Notes: generated from the sequence alone by a model not told the origin. DNA of 64,000 nt from Lactarius indigo (GCA_025766275.1 JAFKAC010000004.1:1736001-1800000); one strand, 5' to 3'. Counted from the stretch's first letter, positions 24,130 through 36,096 are shown. Program-made: numbers and translations.

Positions 24130-25050
24130 TCCGCTAATTATCTGAGATGAGACATCTGCCTATTCTAATAAAGATAGGCACCTGTTAGACATTCAAAGAA
24201 AAGAGAAAAGGCCGGTGGTTTCAAAGTTATTCCAACACTGGCACAGGAGCCGATGCCACCAATGCAGGCCGAGACCAGGGTCGAGACTATATATAGACTT
24301 TGATATATTATTTTAGAGAAGTGTTTGGGATCGTGGATACAACAGAGCAGATATAAGGAGAAAGGTTGAGGGCGACCTAGGGAACGTCAGACGAGGTAGT
24401 TTGTTAGTTCATCTCTGGATTGGATTTGGAAACAACAAAGGAAGCTCGATGATTGGCGTGATCGGAGCACGGAAGGAAGCGTGAGCATAAATCATGTTGC
24501 ACTGCAGTTATCAGACATTCAATTGTCATTTACCAGTATGATATTGACCCTGTCATACCGCCTTCATGGCGTGATTGCGAGACGTGGTCATTGTTTTGAT
24601 GGGGGCTAGGCGTCAGCTTCAACAATGACTAATACGGACTTCTTGGTGGACTTTGGCAGTTGAACAGAACAGTATATGTAGATGTCTGACGTCAGCCGCG
24701 CTGTCCCCACTGATTACATACTCGCCGGGGAGTAGCATTTACTTACTCAGTCTGTAGCTGACTCGCACTCTTAGGTTCATACCCGAAAGTCCTCTTGGAG
24801 GTTTTTGTCAGGGGATGAGCCAGCTCTCTTACTTCCGATTCAGAAGCACAGCGACCAATGGACCATGAACAACAACAGTAATTTGGAAAAACGCATCCTA
24901 TGATAAGCAAGTCATCTTCGGCGAAGGACCCTAGCAAATCGTCTCAATGTTCACAGACTCCCCACCACTCCCCACCAATGCCGCGCTTCCTCCTGATTCT
25001 CTAAGGGATGATATGGGGTTTCCAAGAGTCAATTAATCGGGTGTGTAGCT
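24130..25050. other. Intergenic region downstream of ZF2
   Basis: About 24740-25050 is the conserved 3' flank of the ZF unit and resembles 30480-30705 and 32920-33057. The remainder (24130-24740) has no recognisable gene. A TATATATAGAC-like AT stretch is present near 24285 but I attach no function to it. Confidence 0.45.
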
Positions 25051-26110
25051 TCAGGGCGGGGTCATTTTTCCATATTTCTCGAGAAAGCTGATCGTGTCGT
25101 GTCGACCCCGCAGGAAGCGAACTTCTTGCTGTTGGTCCTTGGTTAAACGACTTTCATGTTTCTTCACGAGATGGGCTCTTATCCTCTCGGGGCGGGTCCA
25201 CCTGGCACGACAGAAGGGACACTTGCGCTGCCACTCATGTCTATCTCTCGTATGTCGTTTCAGGTCTTGGGGTCGTCGATACACTTTGCTGCAATCAGTA
25301 CAGCGATGCATCCCCCGGAGAGCCTTGCTATGGTTATCGGAGTTCCATGCGCTTCCCGTGTCTGGATCTTGCAGAGCCTCCTTAAGTTCTAAAGTTGTGG
25401 GATGTTAGGTTCGAGTACTGTCGGGAATCCAATATTAGGTGTGCACCTTCCCGCAGTTGCCGCGGTACTTGACTAAGGTAAACGTCGCTGGAAAACGTAT
25501 TTCCGTTATGGGGGCAACATGGTTGAATTTTGCCTCCTGGGTCGGACGGTAAGTCGATCCCCTGCTCCGGAGGCTGACGTCTAGTGACTTGTATCTGTTC
25601 CTCTTGTAATGCAATATTCTTTGTGCATTGACGTCAGGAGACTTTGGTATCAAACCATGAGTTTCCCCACCTGGTTATATCCAGCACCAGCGTGGCAATC
25701 AGGATTGGCCTCAGCCAGATCGCCGAAGCTTCCATCAAAATTCCTGGGGGCCAAAATCAGAGGTGGCTCTTCTGGGATCTGACCCTGCAAAGGGATGGGT
25801 GATCTGGCGGCTTGTCCGTACACACTCTGCGGCCACACTCTATGAGGGTTTGTTGTATCTGAAATAATAGAGGGCGTTTCCTGTGCGTGGGTTGGGTAGG
25901 TAGCAATCAGCCGTTGCTCCTTCCCCCTGTGCGTTCAGATCGTACCTGACTTATAACATGGGAAAGGTATTGCAACCATAGCGGATCAAAAAGACATGGG
26001 TCCCAGTGGTTTGGCGCTGCTGTCCTTGCCGTCCGGTAGACGGGATGGACTTCGACCTGGACTAGCAAATTACCTGGAACTTGTGGCAAGTAAGGGTATT
26101 GGTCTCCCAT
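25051..26110 (-). CDS. C2H2 zinc-finger protein ZF2, intact
   Basis: Four exons join in phase: 26110-25946, 25880-25671, 25618-25447 and 25388-25051, giving 294 residues. Introns are 65, 52 and 58 nt with GT..AG ends; the third contains CCTAACATCC as a good branch site. Start ATG at 26110 (MGDQYPYLPQ) is conserved in ZF3 and ZF4. The N-terminal 180 residues have no known domain but share landmarks with the other copies: PGNLLVQ, the WLQYLSHVISQ end of exon 1, ETPSIISDTTNP, NFDGSFGD and the C-rich piece IQPCCPHN. Two classical C2H2 fingers follow (about C212-H233 and C239-H260, each C-X2-C-X12-H-X4-H), then a basic helix-like tail with FLRGRHDTISFLEKYGK. Probably a nuclear DNA- or RNA-binding protein; target and role unknown. 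A TATA-like TATAAG sits about 170 bases upstream of the ATG. Confidence 0.85.
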
Positions 26111-26269
26111 GGACTCCTTTCACCTAACGAAGACAGCTAAGCGTCTGTATGCCCCACACGTGATAGGCAACGAGGTTACCTGAGAGATATGCAGAGATCT
26201 GGGAGTATATCTGCGCGTAAGTGATCTCTACGCTTCCTGTAGAGGGGGTGAGGGATCTGTGTCATTTTT

Positions 26270-26290
26270 ATCATCTTACTTATACCTAGT
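26270..26290 (-). promoter_or_regulatory. Conserved TATA-like element upstream of ZF2
   Basis: On the minus strand the sequence reads TAGGTATAAGTAAG about 170 bases upstream of the ATG at 26110. The same element occurs at almost the same distance upstream of ZF3 (about 31960) and ZF4 (about 34412) as GGGTATAAGTACG, and in altered form (CATATAAGCAC) upstream of ZF1 (about 21355). Position and conservation suggest a core promoter shared by the duplicated genes. Confidence 0.5.
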
Positions 26291-27891
26291 CTAAGGGAGT
26301 AATGTGAATGTGCGAGGGAACGCCCCCGGCCGAGGAGAAGGGGGAAAGAATTGTTCCGGGTCTCCCTGGGCGAGACACGCGCCGAGGAGAAGGGGGTCCC
26401 CCTGAGTGAGAGCGCCCAGAGAGTGGGAACGACGATGGGTCGCCGAGGGAGCGGCCCTTCCAAGGCGGTGCCCGACAACTTGAATCACGAAAACGCCGAG
26501 GAACAAGTAATAATCTTTGGCGGAAGTAGTCACCGGGCTTGTTTTAAACACACCAACCACAAGTACAGCAGCCACTGGCAGAGTCTAATCGTAAACGGCC
26601 GCGCCGTGGGAAAGAGGATGTCAAGGGTGCGATGCTCCAACTGAACTTAAAGGCGGTGCCCAACAATAAGCCACGAGGGTACAGAGGACTAATATGACTT
26701 GCAGGTGTCCTCAGGCTGCTGTCAGTCGGCGGGGGTACTACTAGGATTCGTTGCAATGACCTTGGTAATACCACTTTAGCTGAAACGCCGTAACGCCACT
26801 AACCACAGATACAGCCTGAGCAATCTAATCATAACATGCACCCCGTCACAGTAACTGTAAACGCCCGCATACTTCTCGGGCACTGCGGTCGCTTCGGTGC
26901 CCAAGGTACGAATGGGTGGACTCAATCCGCGGGTGTGATGTCCATTCGGTCTCCGTCACGCTCGGGCTCAGGCTGAAACACACAGAGCCCAATCAAACGA
27001 TCAACATAAAATAATGGGCATGGTAGCCCGCGTATGTGAACAGTGTGTCAAAGAGTGATTCCTCTCCAACATGGCACTTTGTGTGGCGACCGATCGTTCC
27101 TAATTGCCGCAGCAAGTCCGTCGGTCGCGAGGAGAAATAGAGGTCCTTTGTAAAGCGCAAGCGCCCTGATGGCGGAAGACCGCGTGGATGGAATATGAGG
27201 GTTGTTCGTTCCCTCAGGCTGGCTTCTGTGATAAACGCACTCAACCGTGACATTTCTCCTTGCCAACAACACATCGTAAGTACTTCAAAATGTTAGACCA
27301 ACGCACATGCAATGAAATGGCGATTTGTTTATTTATTCTGAATTGCGCAGAAGGGCAGTGGACTTGGCAAATTTCCACAAGTTCGCCCGTAAGATATCTC
27401 TGCAAACCTTTGTCACGGTCATAATGTCATATCCACTGGCACGACAGAGTTCGACGAGCGGAGAAGCATACAGAGGGTAAGCACTTTTATTCCTTGTACT
27501 TGACTGGCCGAAAAGCCAGGCAGTCAGCAGACTGAGGGAGTGATGCAAAGGGAAGCTCAATGAAAGATTTCATTTTGCAACGTCGCTATCTGTGGATCTC
27601 AGTGCCATGACCGCTTCAACTTATTTGGCCCCATTTTCCATGGATCCACTTTTTTTTTAAGATCTCATAACTATATATCATAATACACTTTGGGGGAAGA
27701 AAGGATATCGGGCGTGCGGACCGAGTGTCGTCTTCAGGATTGCACGCAACAGGGCTTTTGCATCATCCTGTAAACGACGACAGCAATGAAGATAAACAAA
27801 AGGGATTATCGAAATTTCATTAATGCTGTCCAATGCATGGGTGAAAACGAAGGTTTTGATCATGACAGACATGCATAGGAATACTACAGCC
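26291..27891. other. Intergenic region between ZF2 and the AMPP-B pseudogene
   Basis: About 26300-26480 is a G/A-rich stretch with repeated CGCCGAGGAGAAGGGGG-like words, lying in the position where the ZF3 unit has its minisatellite. No gene is recognised in 26640-27660. A frame on the minus strand at 26993-27274 is open for 93 codons but resembles nothing I know. 27640-27700 is AT-rich and includes a run of nine T. Confidence 0.45.
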
Positions 27892-30235
27892 TCAGCACTG
27901 CAACGGCGCGCATTCGCGGCGCAGCCATCCTGAGTCTCTGACCCTTGCATCGCCCTCAAGCAGAGATGATACCTCCTCCCATACTTCCTTATGATATGCG
28001 TCTGCACACCCGCGCTCATCGGCGGACAGGAGTGGCACATCAATAAGGTTGCGCCGAATGGGCACCTCAATGAGTCCGCGTCAATACGGCGCCCAAAGCC
28101 AGGGGAAGCAGGAGAAAGGGTGAGAAAAACCTGGCCATTGTGACGTGATCGAAACCGAGGAAGCCCTCGTCACCAAAGTTGTTCGGCGTCCGAGCTTCGC
28201 GCACAATGACCACACTTTCTATCCTTATCTCCCGTCGGCATAATAGTCCGGTTCTGCCCTTTGGTGAAATTGGGCGTAAGATAGGGGAGGGTGAGGAAAC
28301 CCGTACTGTTGAAACTATCATACCCGGCTTCAATAATGTGCTATTGTACGCTACGTAACAAATACTCAGCATACGAATAAGAAGTATCTCAAATATTATT
28401 CTCACCAATTAGGGTTCCGATTCCTTGTGGACCTGAAAATGTGAAGGAAAGATCAACGCAACTGGGCCATATGGTCAACCGGTTGCGGGCACTCCAGTAC
28501 AGCGTCTTCATACACATTTAGGAAATGGCCAACGCCATGACCGGTACCGTGCCTTAATCTGGACCCTTTGCGTTATCACCTATCAGGAACAAACGGCAGA
28601 TAACGCACCAAGACTGTCCCGTCATAAGTACCTCCTCGCTCACGTGTCGCCGAGACCGTTCTGAGGTAGCTTACCACGAGTAACATGTGTGGCTCACATG
28701 ATGTACCCTACATACCGAGAGCCAGCTTCGTCAGCATCTCGGCCATCCAGCCGGGAACGAACTACACACCGGAGGTCCCGTTAGGAAAATGGCAGTGTCG
28801 ATAGCGGTATGTCCCTGCAGCATGCGCATAAAAGCGCAGCGCTGCTCATATGTTGGAGTGCCGAAATGTAGGGTACGAGTTACGTCCGTGGTACCATCTA
28901 GGTATTGTCCTGAAATCCCTCCATGAGTATGAGACATTGCGAGGTCGCTAACACCGACAAACCGCCAGAGTCGCATAAGTAAATTATGGCCTTTTTCGGT
29001 TATCGTGCAATCGTTTGGACCCGGCGAGTGCTGGACGAGTGCTGGACCACGACTCTGAGAGAAGATGAAGAATTGTAGGGGTGATTCACGCACCTCCATT
29101 GGGACCAGTAGAGGATATGGTCGTGAACGACAAGTCCTTAAAAATGGAGGCCCTATATGTGATACCCAAGAGTGAGCATTTCATTGCCGGCAGTGTGTCG
29201 ATACTCACTGACGAAACTTCTCCAGCTGGTCAGCGCCTTGGCTCTCAGACAGCTTCACACCCTGGTTCAGTTGCTCCTCCAACCATGCAAAGTATCACAC
29301 CAGCGGCGAGCCGTCTCTGATGCGACTCGGACAGAAGCCCTCGATCTCCGTTGCGTTCTTGATGGCCTTGAATTTCACGATCAGCGACTCGGAGCGGGCA
29401 ATATTGACAATATTGACGTAGGAAAGTCCAATCGCCCCGGCGACTGCCGCGTTCGTTTCGTCGCCGATCAAAACTTTCTGTCCAGCCTTAGGGAGGCGCT
29501 GAATCTGTTAGTGTCGAGGAGTTTGGCCTTTAAAAGACGCACCTGAAAGCCGGAACCAAGGTCCTTGGGGTAGGGGATGAATTCGTCGTACGAACGCAGT
29601 CAAACTCCTCGCCCGAGCTACACCCGTACATCCTGACGACCTGTTCCGGGTCGATGAACAGGACCGCGTAACCAAAGAAGATGGGACCGAAGTCGGTGTC
29701 CGCGAGCGCAGGTTGAACAGCCATGCGATCTCAATGAGCGCACGCGCCTTCTGCTTGTCGAGCTCCTGACGCACGCGCGTGAGCTTGGTCGCGTGGTCTA
29801 TGCCGACTTATTTAACATCGCGGGGGAAACTAGGTTCCTCGGGCGTGGAGGTCGTGCTGAACCCCAGACGAGATCGACGAGATTCTCGCAGTACGTGAGA
29901 TCGATGCTGACGAAAGACTTGGCCGCGGCTAGAACCCGTTGATTATTGCAGGACTAAAAGGATCTGCGCGGACTTACACGCGCTGAGGAGCTCTTGATCT
30001 ATTCTTGGACGTGTAGGGGAGGTGACATTCTGCGAAAGGGATATGGGCATAGTTGAACGGAGCGAAGCTTGCCTTGGTGAAAAATTCCTGCCATGTGGGC
30101 AGAATGATCAACGGAGACGCACAGAAGGGATGTTAAGCGAGGTGCATCTGATAATCATCAACGTCCAATTTCTGAAAGGAGACGAATCTTAATTATAACA
30201 TGTTTAACCGTCTGGTTCGATCGAGAGAGATGGCA
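27892..30235 (-). pseudogene. Xaa-Pro aminopeptidase P, copy B (broken, 5'-truncated)
   Basis: Homologous to the intact AMPP gene at 36097-38957 from the exon encoding NWTLMKQG (about 30180) to the C terminus; exons 1-3 are missing. It still reads [29 protein letters not shown] and HKEVWEEVSSLLEGDA. Damage seen: loss of the residues corresponding to VVAMLDEV near 29720 with a frame change; a further frame change in the region matching NPEQVSQ; NEPGYY altered to EPDYY with a break straight after it near 28245; and loss of the normal stop codon, reading on to TGA at 27892. The intron positions match the intact gene, so this is a DNA-level duplicate and not a retrocopy. Confidence 0.85.
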
Positions 30236-30705
30236 TTGTGCTGGAGACTCAGACAGTCGTCAACTTCCCTGCGTTATTGCCAACGAATAGGCACCGGTTG
30301 GACGCCTGATGGATGCGAGCTTAACGGCTCGCAAACTTGACTACTTAGTACACGCGTCTCAATGTAGTCTCGGCTATGACCAGTCTGTACCCATGGTACG
30401 CATCCCGGGATAAAAACGGTTCAAAAAAGACTCGGACAGTCACGCGGACTTTGACGGGATTGGCGCCGACGCATCGTATTACCGTTCTGTTCGCAAGTTT
30501 TTCTCGGAGGTTCCTGTCTAGGGGGGTGAGCTAGCTTTTGTACACCCGAAGCACAACCCATGAACTACAGACAACTGCGGTAACTCGGAAAAACGGATCT
30601 TATTATAAATAGCCAGACCAACTAATCTTCAGATCCTAGCAAGGTTCATAGTCTTTCCACCACAACACTGCGCTGACGGCTGGTACCATGAAACATATGT
30701 GGTTT

Positions 30706-31794
30706 CTACTGGTAGGGGCTATTAATCGGGTGTGTAGTTTGTGGGGGAGTCGCGTTTCCGTATTTCTCGAGAAAACGGACTGTGTCGTGTCGGCCTCGCA
30801 GCAAGCGAATTTCTTGTTGTTGATCATTAGTCAAACGACCTTCGTGTTTCTTCATAAGATGGGCTCTTATCCTCTCGGGGCGGGTACCACCTGGTACAAC
30901 AGAAGGGACACTTGCGCTGCCACTCGTGTCTGTCTCTAGTGTGTCGTTTTAGGTCTTGGGGTCGTCGATATACCTTGCCACAATCGCTACAGTGGCGCAC
31001 CCCCAGGGGAACCTTGCTACGACTCTCAGAGTTCCATGAGCTTTCCGGGATTGGATCTTGTCGAGTATCCTTGAGTTCTAAAGTTGTGGAATATTAGGTT
31101 CGAGTATTGTCGGGAAGCCAATATGAGGTGAGTACCTTCCCACTGCTGCTGTGATACTTGACTACGACACACGTCGCTGGAAGATGTGTATGCATTATGG
31201 GGGAAACGTAGTCGAACGTTCCCCCCTGGAGTGGGCGGCGCGTCAATCCCCCGCTCCAGATGTTGACATCCAGCGAGTTGTATGTGTTCCTCTTGCGTTG
31301 CAATAGGCTTTGTATATTGACATCAGGAGAGCTCGATATCATACTACGAGTTTCCCACCTGTTCATATCCTGTACGAGTGTGGCAATTAGGAATGGTCTC
31401 ACTAATAGACTGATTGCCGAAGCTCCCATCAAAATTTCCGGGAGCGAAAGTCGGAGGTGTCCTTTCTAGAATCTGACTGTGCGAAAGGATGGGTAATCCA
31501 GCCGTCGATCCATTTACACTCTGCGGCCACAGAGTACAAGGATTTTTCGGATCTGAAATAATGGGTGTTTCCTGTGCAGGCTGGGTATCAACCAGCTGTC
31601 GCTCGTGCTCCTGTGCATTCGAATCGTACCTGACTAAAGACATGGGCAAAGTATTGCCAACATGATAGATCGGGAAGGCATGCGTCCCAGAGATTGCGCG
31701 CATCTGACCTTGCCGCCACGCGGGTGGGATGACCTTTGGCCTGGATAGGTAGATTACCCGGACCTTGTGGCAGGGAAGGATATTGATCTCCCAT
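30706..31794 (-). pseudogene. C2H2 zinc-finger protein ZF3, frameshifted in finger 2
   Basis: Four exons as in ZF2: 31794-31630, 31571-31359, 31307-31136 and 31077-30706. Exons 1-3 and the first finger (CSDC..H..H) are open and in phase. In the second finger one extra base near 30885 changes TRW-TRPERIRAH into a different frame, which ends after RRSFD at a TAA. After removal of that single base the frame would run to a TAG at 30706-30708. All splice sites look normal. It may be a very recent pseudogene or an assembly error. The first finger's second cysteine is followed by GKVY instead of SKVY, which is harmless. Confidence 0.75.
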
Positions 31795-31949
31795 AGACTC
31801 CCTTCACCTAACGAAAACAACGGAGCGCCTGTATAGTGCACGTGCTAAACGGCGAGGGTGCCAGAAATATGGGGAGGTCTAGGAGTATATCTGCGCGTAT
31901 ATGATCCCCACGCTTCCTGAAGAGCGGGACAAAGGATATGTTTGCCGCC

Positions 31950-31972
31950 TTTCTATCGTACTTATACCCGTG
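31950..31972 (-). promoter_or_regulatory. Conserved TATA-like element upstream of ZF3
   Basis: GGGTATAAGTACG on the minus strand about 165-170 bases upstream of the ATG at 31794, the same element and distance as in ZF2 and ZF4. Confidence 0.5.
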
Positions 31973-32082
31973 CGAGTCTAAGTAACGTACCATCCTAGGA
32001 CGTTCGCTGACGAGAAAACACCATGAGTGGGGAGGGCACCCAACGGCGGGCAGCTCGAGGGAGAGGAAGCGCGCCGAAGGGG

Positions 32083-32515
32083 CAGGGAAGAAGAGCTGCG
32101 CCCATTCCTATGGGATGCGCGGGGGGAACGCCGGAGAGGGAGGGAAGAAAAGCTGTGCCCATTCTTCTTCACTAGTCGCCAGAGGGGCAATTAGGGAACA
32201 CCGAAGAGAGAAGGAAGAAGAGCTGTGCCCACGCTTCTTCATTAATCGCCTGATGGGTTGTAGAGGGGGAGCGCCGAAGAGAGAGGGAAGAAAAACTGTG
32301 CCCACGCTTCTTCTTCACTAGCGGACAGGCTATAGAGGGAGCGCTAAAGTGAGGGAAGAAAAACTGTGCCTATGTTTTTCATTGGCCGCTTGATGGGCCG
32401 CGGAGGAGGAATGCCGAAGAGAGAAGGAAGAGAAGCTGTGCCCACGCTCATTCAATCCCGTGCGTGACGGTACAAAGGGGGTGCCAGAGAGGGAAGAAAC
32501 GCTGTCCCCATGCCT
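32083..32515. repeat. Minisatellite, about 6-7 units of 70-73 bp
   Basis: Tandem units can be aligned by eye. Each contains GGAAGAA.AGCTGTGCCCA, a TTCTTC.. stretch, a variable middle with GATGGG or AGAGGGG, and GCCGAAGAGAG before the next unit. Two consecutive units measure 70 and 73 bp; the outer ones are more degenerate (the last, around 32490, reads GAAACGCTGTCCCC). It lies upstream of ZF3 and downstream of ZF4. The open frames through it are a by-product of unit length and I do not consider it coding. Confidence 0.8.
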
Positions 32516-33057
32516 GGGAATTTTTCATTATCGACCCAATTATTAGATAATCATTATTTTACTATGGTTAAACGGTTATCTATGAATAGTATTGAATAAT
32601 ATTGTGGAGATAGGCTCAGGCTCCACTCTGAACGATCTGAACCTCCAACGCTCACGCATCTCCACAACTACGGACTCACCGCTGCGCTTCCAATACTAAG
32701 CACAACCACTCATGAAGGGAGCTACGTATTTATTTAATTTTAGCCTGTGATACGTACGAAAGAAACATGTCATCTCTACCGAGTCCCGGCCCATCCACTG
32801 CTCCGTGAAATCTCGAGTCTGAGTTGTGACGAGTTCGATCCGAGTTCGAGTTGACACCTGTGTGGACTCTAACTCGCGACAGGCCTCGGGATTAGCGCCG
32901 ACTCGCATTTTGAGATTCAGACTCGGAAGTTCTCTTCAGGGTTCTTGTCAAGCACGAGCCAGCTTTCGTACATCAGAAGCACAACTTGAACAACCCGTGA
33001 ACTATACAGAAACTCAGAAAACCGGGTCCTATACCAAGCAGCGAATCTAACTAATTT
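32516..33057. other. Intergenic region downstream of ZF4
   Basis: The first 100 bases are AT-rich. About 32920-33057 is the 3' flank conserved among ZF units (compare 24780-24920 and 30500-30640). No gene seen. Confidence 0.45.
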
Positions 33058-34246
33058 TCAGATCCCATCATAGCAGGTCGTCTCAGTAGTCTCGCTACTA
33101 CTCTTCACCAATGCCACGCCGACTACTGGTACCCTACTATAAGATATAGGGTTTCCAGTAGTTAGCCAATCGGGCATGTAATTCCCGGGGGGCGTCGTGT
33201 TTTCGTATTTCTTGAGAAAGTGGATCGTGTCGTCTCGGCCTCGCAGCAAGCGAATTTCTTGCTGTTGATCATTAGTCAAACGACTTACATGTTTCTTCAT
33301 GAGATGGGCTCGTATCCTCTCGGGGCGGGACCACCTGGTACAACAGAAGGGACACTTGCGCAGCCACTCGTGTTTGTCTCTAGTATGACGTTTCAGGTCT
33401 TGGTGCCGCTGATACGCTTTGCTGCAATTGGTACAGCGATGCACCCCCCGGGGAGTCTTGCTACGATTTTTCCATGTTCTACCTGGGTCCAGATCTTGTC
33501 TGGCCTCCTTAAAACCTAATGTTGTGGAATGTTAGGTTCGAGTGATTTCGGGAAGCCCAATACTACAAAGTGAGTACCTTCAAGTTCCCACTGTTGCTGT
33601 GATACCTGACTAGGGCACACGTCGCTAGAAAATGTGTTCGCATTATGGGGGAAACATAGTCGAACGTTGCCTCCTGGTGTGGACGGCGAGTCGATCCCCT
33701 GCTCCAGATGCTGATATCTATAGAGTTGGGTCCGTTTCTCTTTTATTGTAATATGCTTTGTGCATCGACGTCAGGAGAGTCGGGTCTCGAACCATGAGTT
33801 CCCCCACCTGGTTATATCCCATACGAGTATGGAAATCAGGAATGGACCAAGCCTGATTGCCGAAGCTTTCATCAAAAGTTCCGGGAGGCGGGGTTAGAGG
33901 AGGCTTTGCTGGAGCCTGACTCTGCGAAAGGACAGGTGATCTGGCCATTGGTTCATTGACACTCTCCAGCCACACTGTACGAGGGTTTGTCGCATCCGAA
34001 ACAACAGAAGGCGTGTCCTATGTGGGTTGGTGACGATCAGCTGTTGTCCTGTGTCCGTGTGCGTTTGAATCGTACCTGACTATAGACTTGGGCAATGTAT
34101 TGCCACCATAGCGAATCAGGAAGGCATGGGCCCAAGGAGTGGGGCGCCTCTGACCTTGCCGTTGGGGGGACGGGGTGGACTTCAACCTGGGCTAGCAAAT
34201 TACCTGGAACTCCGAGTTGAAGCGGAGAAGGAAGATGATCTCCCAT
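33058..34246 (-). CDS. C2H2 zinc-finger protein ZF4, intact
   Basis: Exons 34246-34076, 34017-33808, 33755-33578 and 33515-33058 join in phase to 338 residues. Introns are 58, 52 and 62 nt, GT..AG, with CCTAACATTCC as branch site in the third. Compared with ZF2 it has two extra residues in exon 1 (SPLQLGVPGN), two extra residues at the end of exon 3 (QQQWELEG) from a 6-nt insertion, and a C-terminal extension of about 45 residues after EKY/KKY. Both fingers are complete (CTNC..H..H and CPFC..H..H). N-terminal landmarks PGNLLAQ, WWQYIAQVYSQ, DTPSVVSDATNP and TFDESFG are conserved. The N-terminal domain is not one I recognise, so function beyond nucleic-acid binding is unknown. It is one of two copies with an uninterrupted frame, which suggests the family is under selection. 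Confidence 0.85.
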
Positions 34247-34399
34247 GGACTCCCTTCACCTAACGAAGACAGCAGAGCACCTGTAGAAAGTGCACGTGCT
34301 AAACAACGCAGGCACGAAAGATATAGGGAAGGTCTGGGAGTATGTCTGTGCGCAAGTGATCGCTAATCTCCCTAGAGAGGGGTAACGTCCCTTTCACCA

Positions 34400-34424
34400 C
34401 CTTTCCGTCGTACTTATACCCAAG
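34400..34424 (-). promoter_or_regulatory. Conserved TATA-like element upstream of ZF4
   Basis: GGGTATAAGTACG on the minus strand about 165 bases upstream of the ATG at 34246, the same element and spacing as upstream of ZF2 and ZF3. Confidence 0.5.
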
Positions 34425-36096
34425 TGACGGAAGGGATAAGGCGTTACACATCTCGGATTATGAACGCCGCCTTTAGCTGCGTATGTTGTTGAACTCTGGG
34501 CGATTGAGTCACGGTATGCGCACGCTGGCACCCAAGCGCACACCATGTGCAACCACTTGAAATCCAAGACCAATTCATTTCCCTCCGTGGCAGTGGCGGA
34601 GTTAAATTAGGCTAGTGGGTAATGTTTATGTCGAAGCACTACAGTGTCAAAAGCCGCGTAACTCATTTGTTTATCCCCCCGAAAGAAGACCGGTTATGAC
34701 AACAATCCCATATGGAAAGTACCCTGCACGCCTCGTGTATCTCTATTGCTCTACGGCCCATGACTAGTATGACTGGCCACTCCTTTGACGCAACTACATT
34801 CGCTGATTCTTTAAAGACCGGACCCCATTGGCACTCGATGATGTAAGGTTATCTGCGACGAGGTGCGGTATAGATGAAAGATCCCGGACCTCTACTCGCC
34901 ACATCATCTTCGAATGTATTACTGCAGACTCGCACGGCGTGCTCGACTTGTGGTCCCATAAAGTCGCCCCTTCCGGCCTCTTCGGCTCTGTTAAAGGAGC
35001 AAACAACCTACTCTGCTATTCGGAGCCCGCCCCTGCCGCGGCTCCCATGGTTTCCAGGTGCTCCCGGAAGAAGCTCAGCGACAACAGCTAAGTCCTTTTG
35101 AAACGATCCTAAGTTACATAGTCGATCATAGGCCGCTACAGTTATTAGCGGCGGGTCCACCCTGGAACCACTAACTTTATCTTGGACGCCTTACGGCCTC
35201 CCCGAGCGTTCTATTGCAATTATGGAAATATCCTAAGCGATAAGCCTGTTTGAGAATAGGCTGGTTTGAACGTCATTCAGGCCACCAATCCTGAAGGCCA
35301 GAAGTTCCGGCGACCCGTTATGCCACTCATATTGCACTCATATTGAAGGTTTCTCCCCACTGAAACGATTTTGCTCTCCGCTCTGAGTAATAGATGTTTT
35401 CTCGTGTATGCTCGAATGTCAGGTGCCTGTATCCTTAGATTCTGCTGTAGCGCTTCTCTCGTGTTTGGTTTTCCTTACAGACGCCAACCAAGCTTATGTC
35501 GTGGTCAACTGCTTTTTGCCCAGGGTGGAGCATCGGAATACGGGATATAAAAATATAACCAATACAAACGTCCGAACTCTCATTGCGTTCTAAGTTGTCA
35601 TCGGATACAGATTTGCAGGCGATACTACCTAAGAAAGCCGTCACTTGAAGTCCATTCCTCAACATCGATTGACCATTTGCTCAAACAAAGACTCGGAGTC
35701 GAGTCTGACGAGGAGGACTGGCCTCGTTCGTCATCGTGTGGCGTCACGCGTCACGCGCAAAGCCTGAAAAACCCTCGGGCACTTCGCGGTCTCGCTTTTT
35801 TGGTGCCCAAGGCACGAACAGGTACGGCCGGGTCCGCAGCTATGAAATCCATTTCCCTTACGACACGTCAAAACGCACGTGGCCCAGGGGATGGGGAGAG
35901 ATAGATACAGCAAGCGGCGCTAGAGAGTGGACAAGCGCATGGTGCATTTTGATAAGCCATAATCCGGTATGAGGGTCCAGTTCAACCAAATAGGGATTAG
36001 CGAGAATTCTTCGTTCGCGCTGTCTGTCCAGTCGGCGGGTGAAAACAAAAGGATGGGATCATAACGGACATGTACAGGAACACCACAACTTCAGCA
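34425..36096. other. Intergenic region between ZF4 and AMPP-A
   Basis: No convincing gene. A plus-strand open frame at 34828-35091 contains RHIIFECITADSHGVLDLW, vaguely like the cysteine/histidine-containing end of LINE-type polyproteins, but it is too short to call. The rest, including 35100-36090, shows nothing recognisable. Confidence 0.4.

Noticed and set aside
26993..27274. 93-codon minus-strand frame between ZF2 and AMPP-B
   Set aside because: Two overlapping frames are open on the same strand and neither shows motifs or conservation in the duplicated units.
32115..32321. Open frame through the minisatellite
   Set aside because: It is explained by repeat unit structure; unit lengths of 70 and 73 do not preserve a frame.
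34828..35091. Open frame with RHIIFECITADSHGVLDLW, possibly the end of a LINE-type polyprotein
   Set aside because: The resemblance is one short stretch, there is no reverse transcriptase or target-site duplication nearby, and the frame has no further support.
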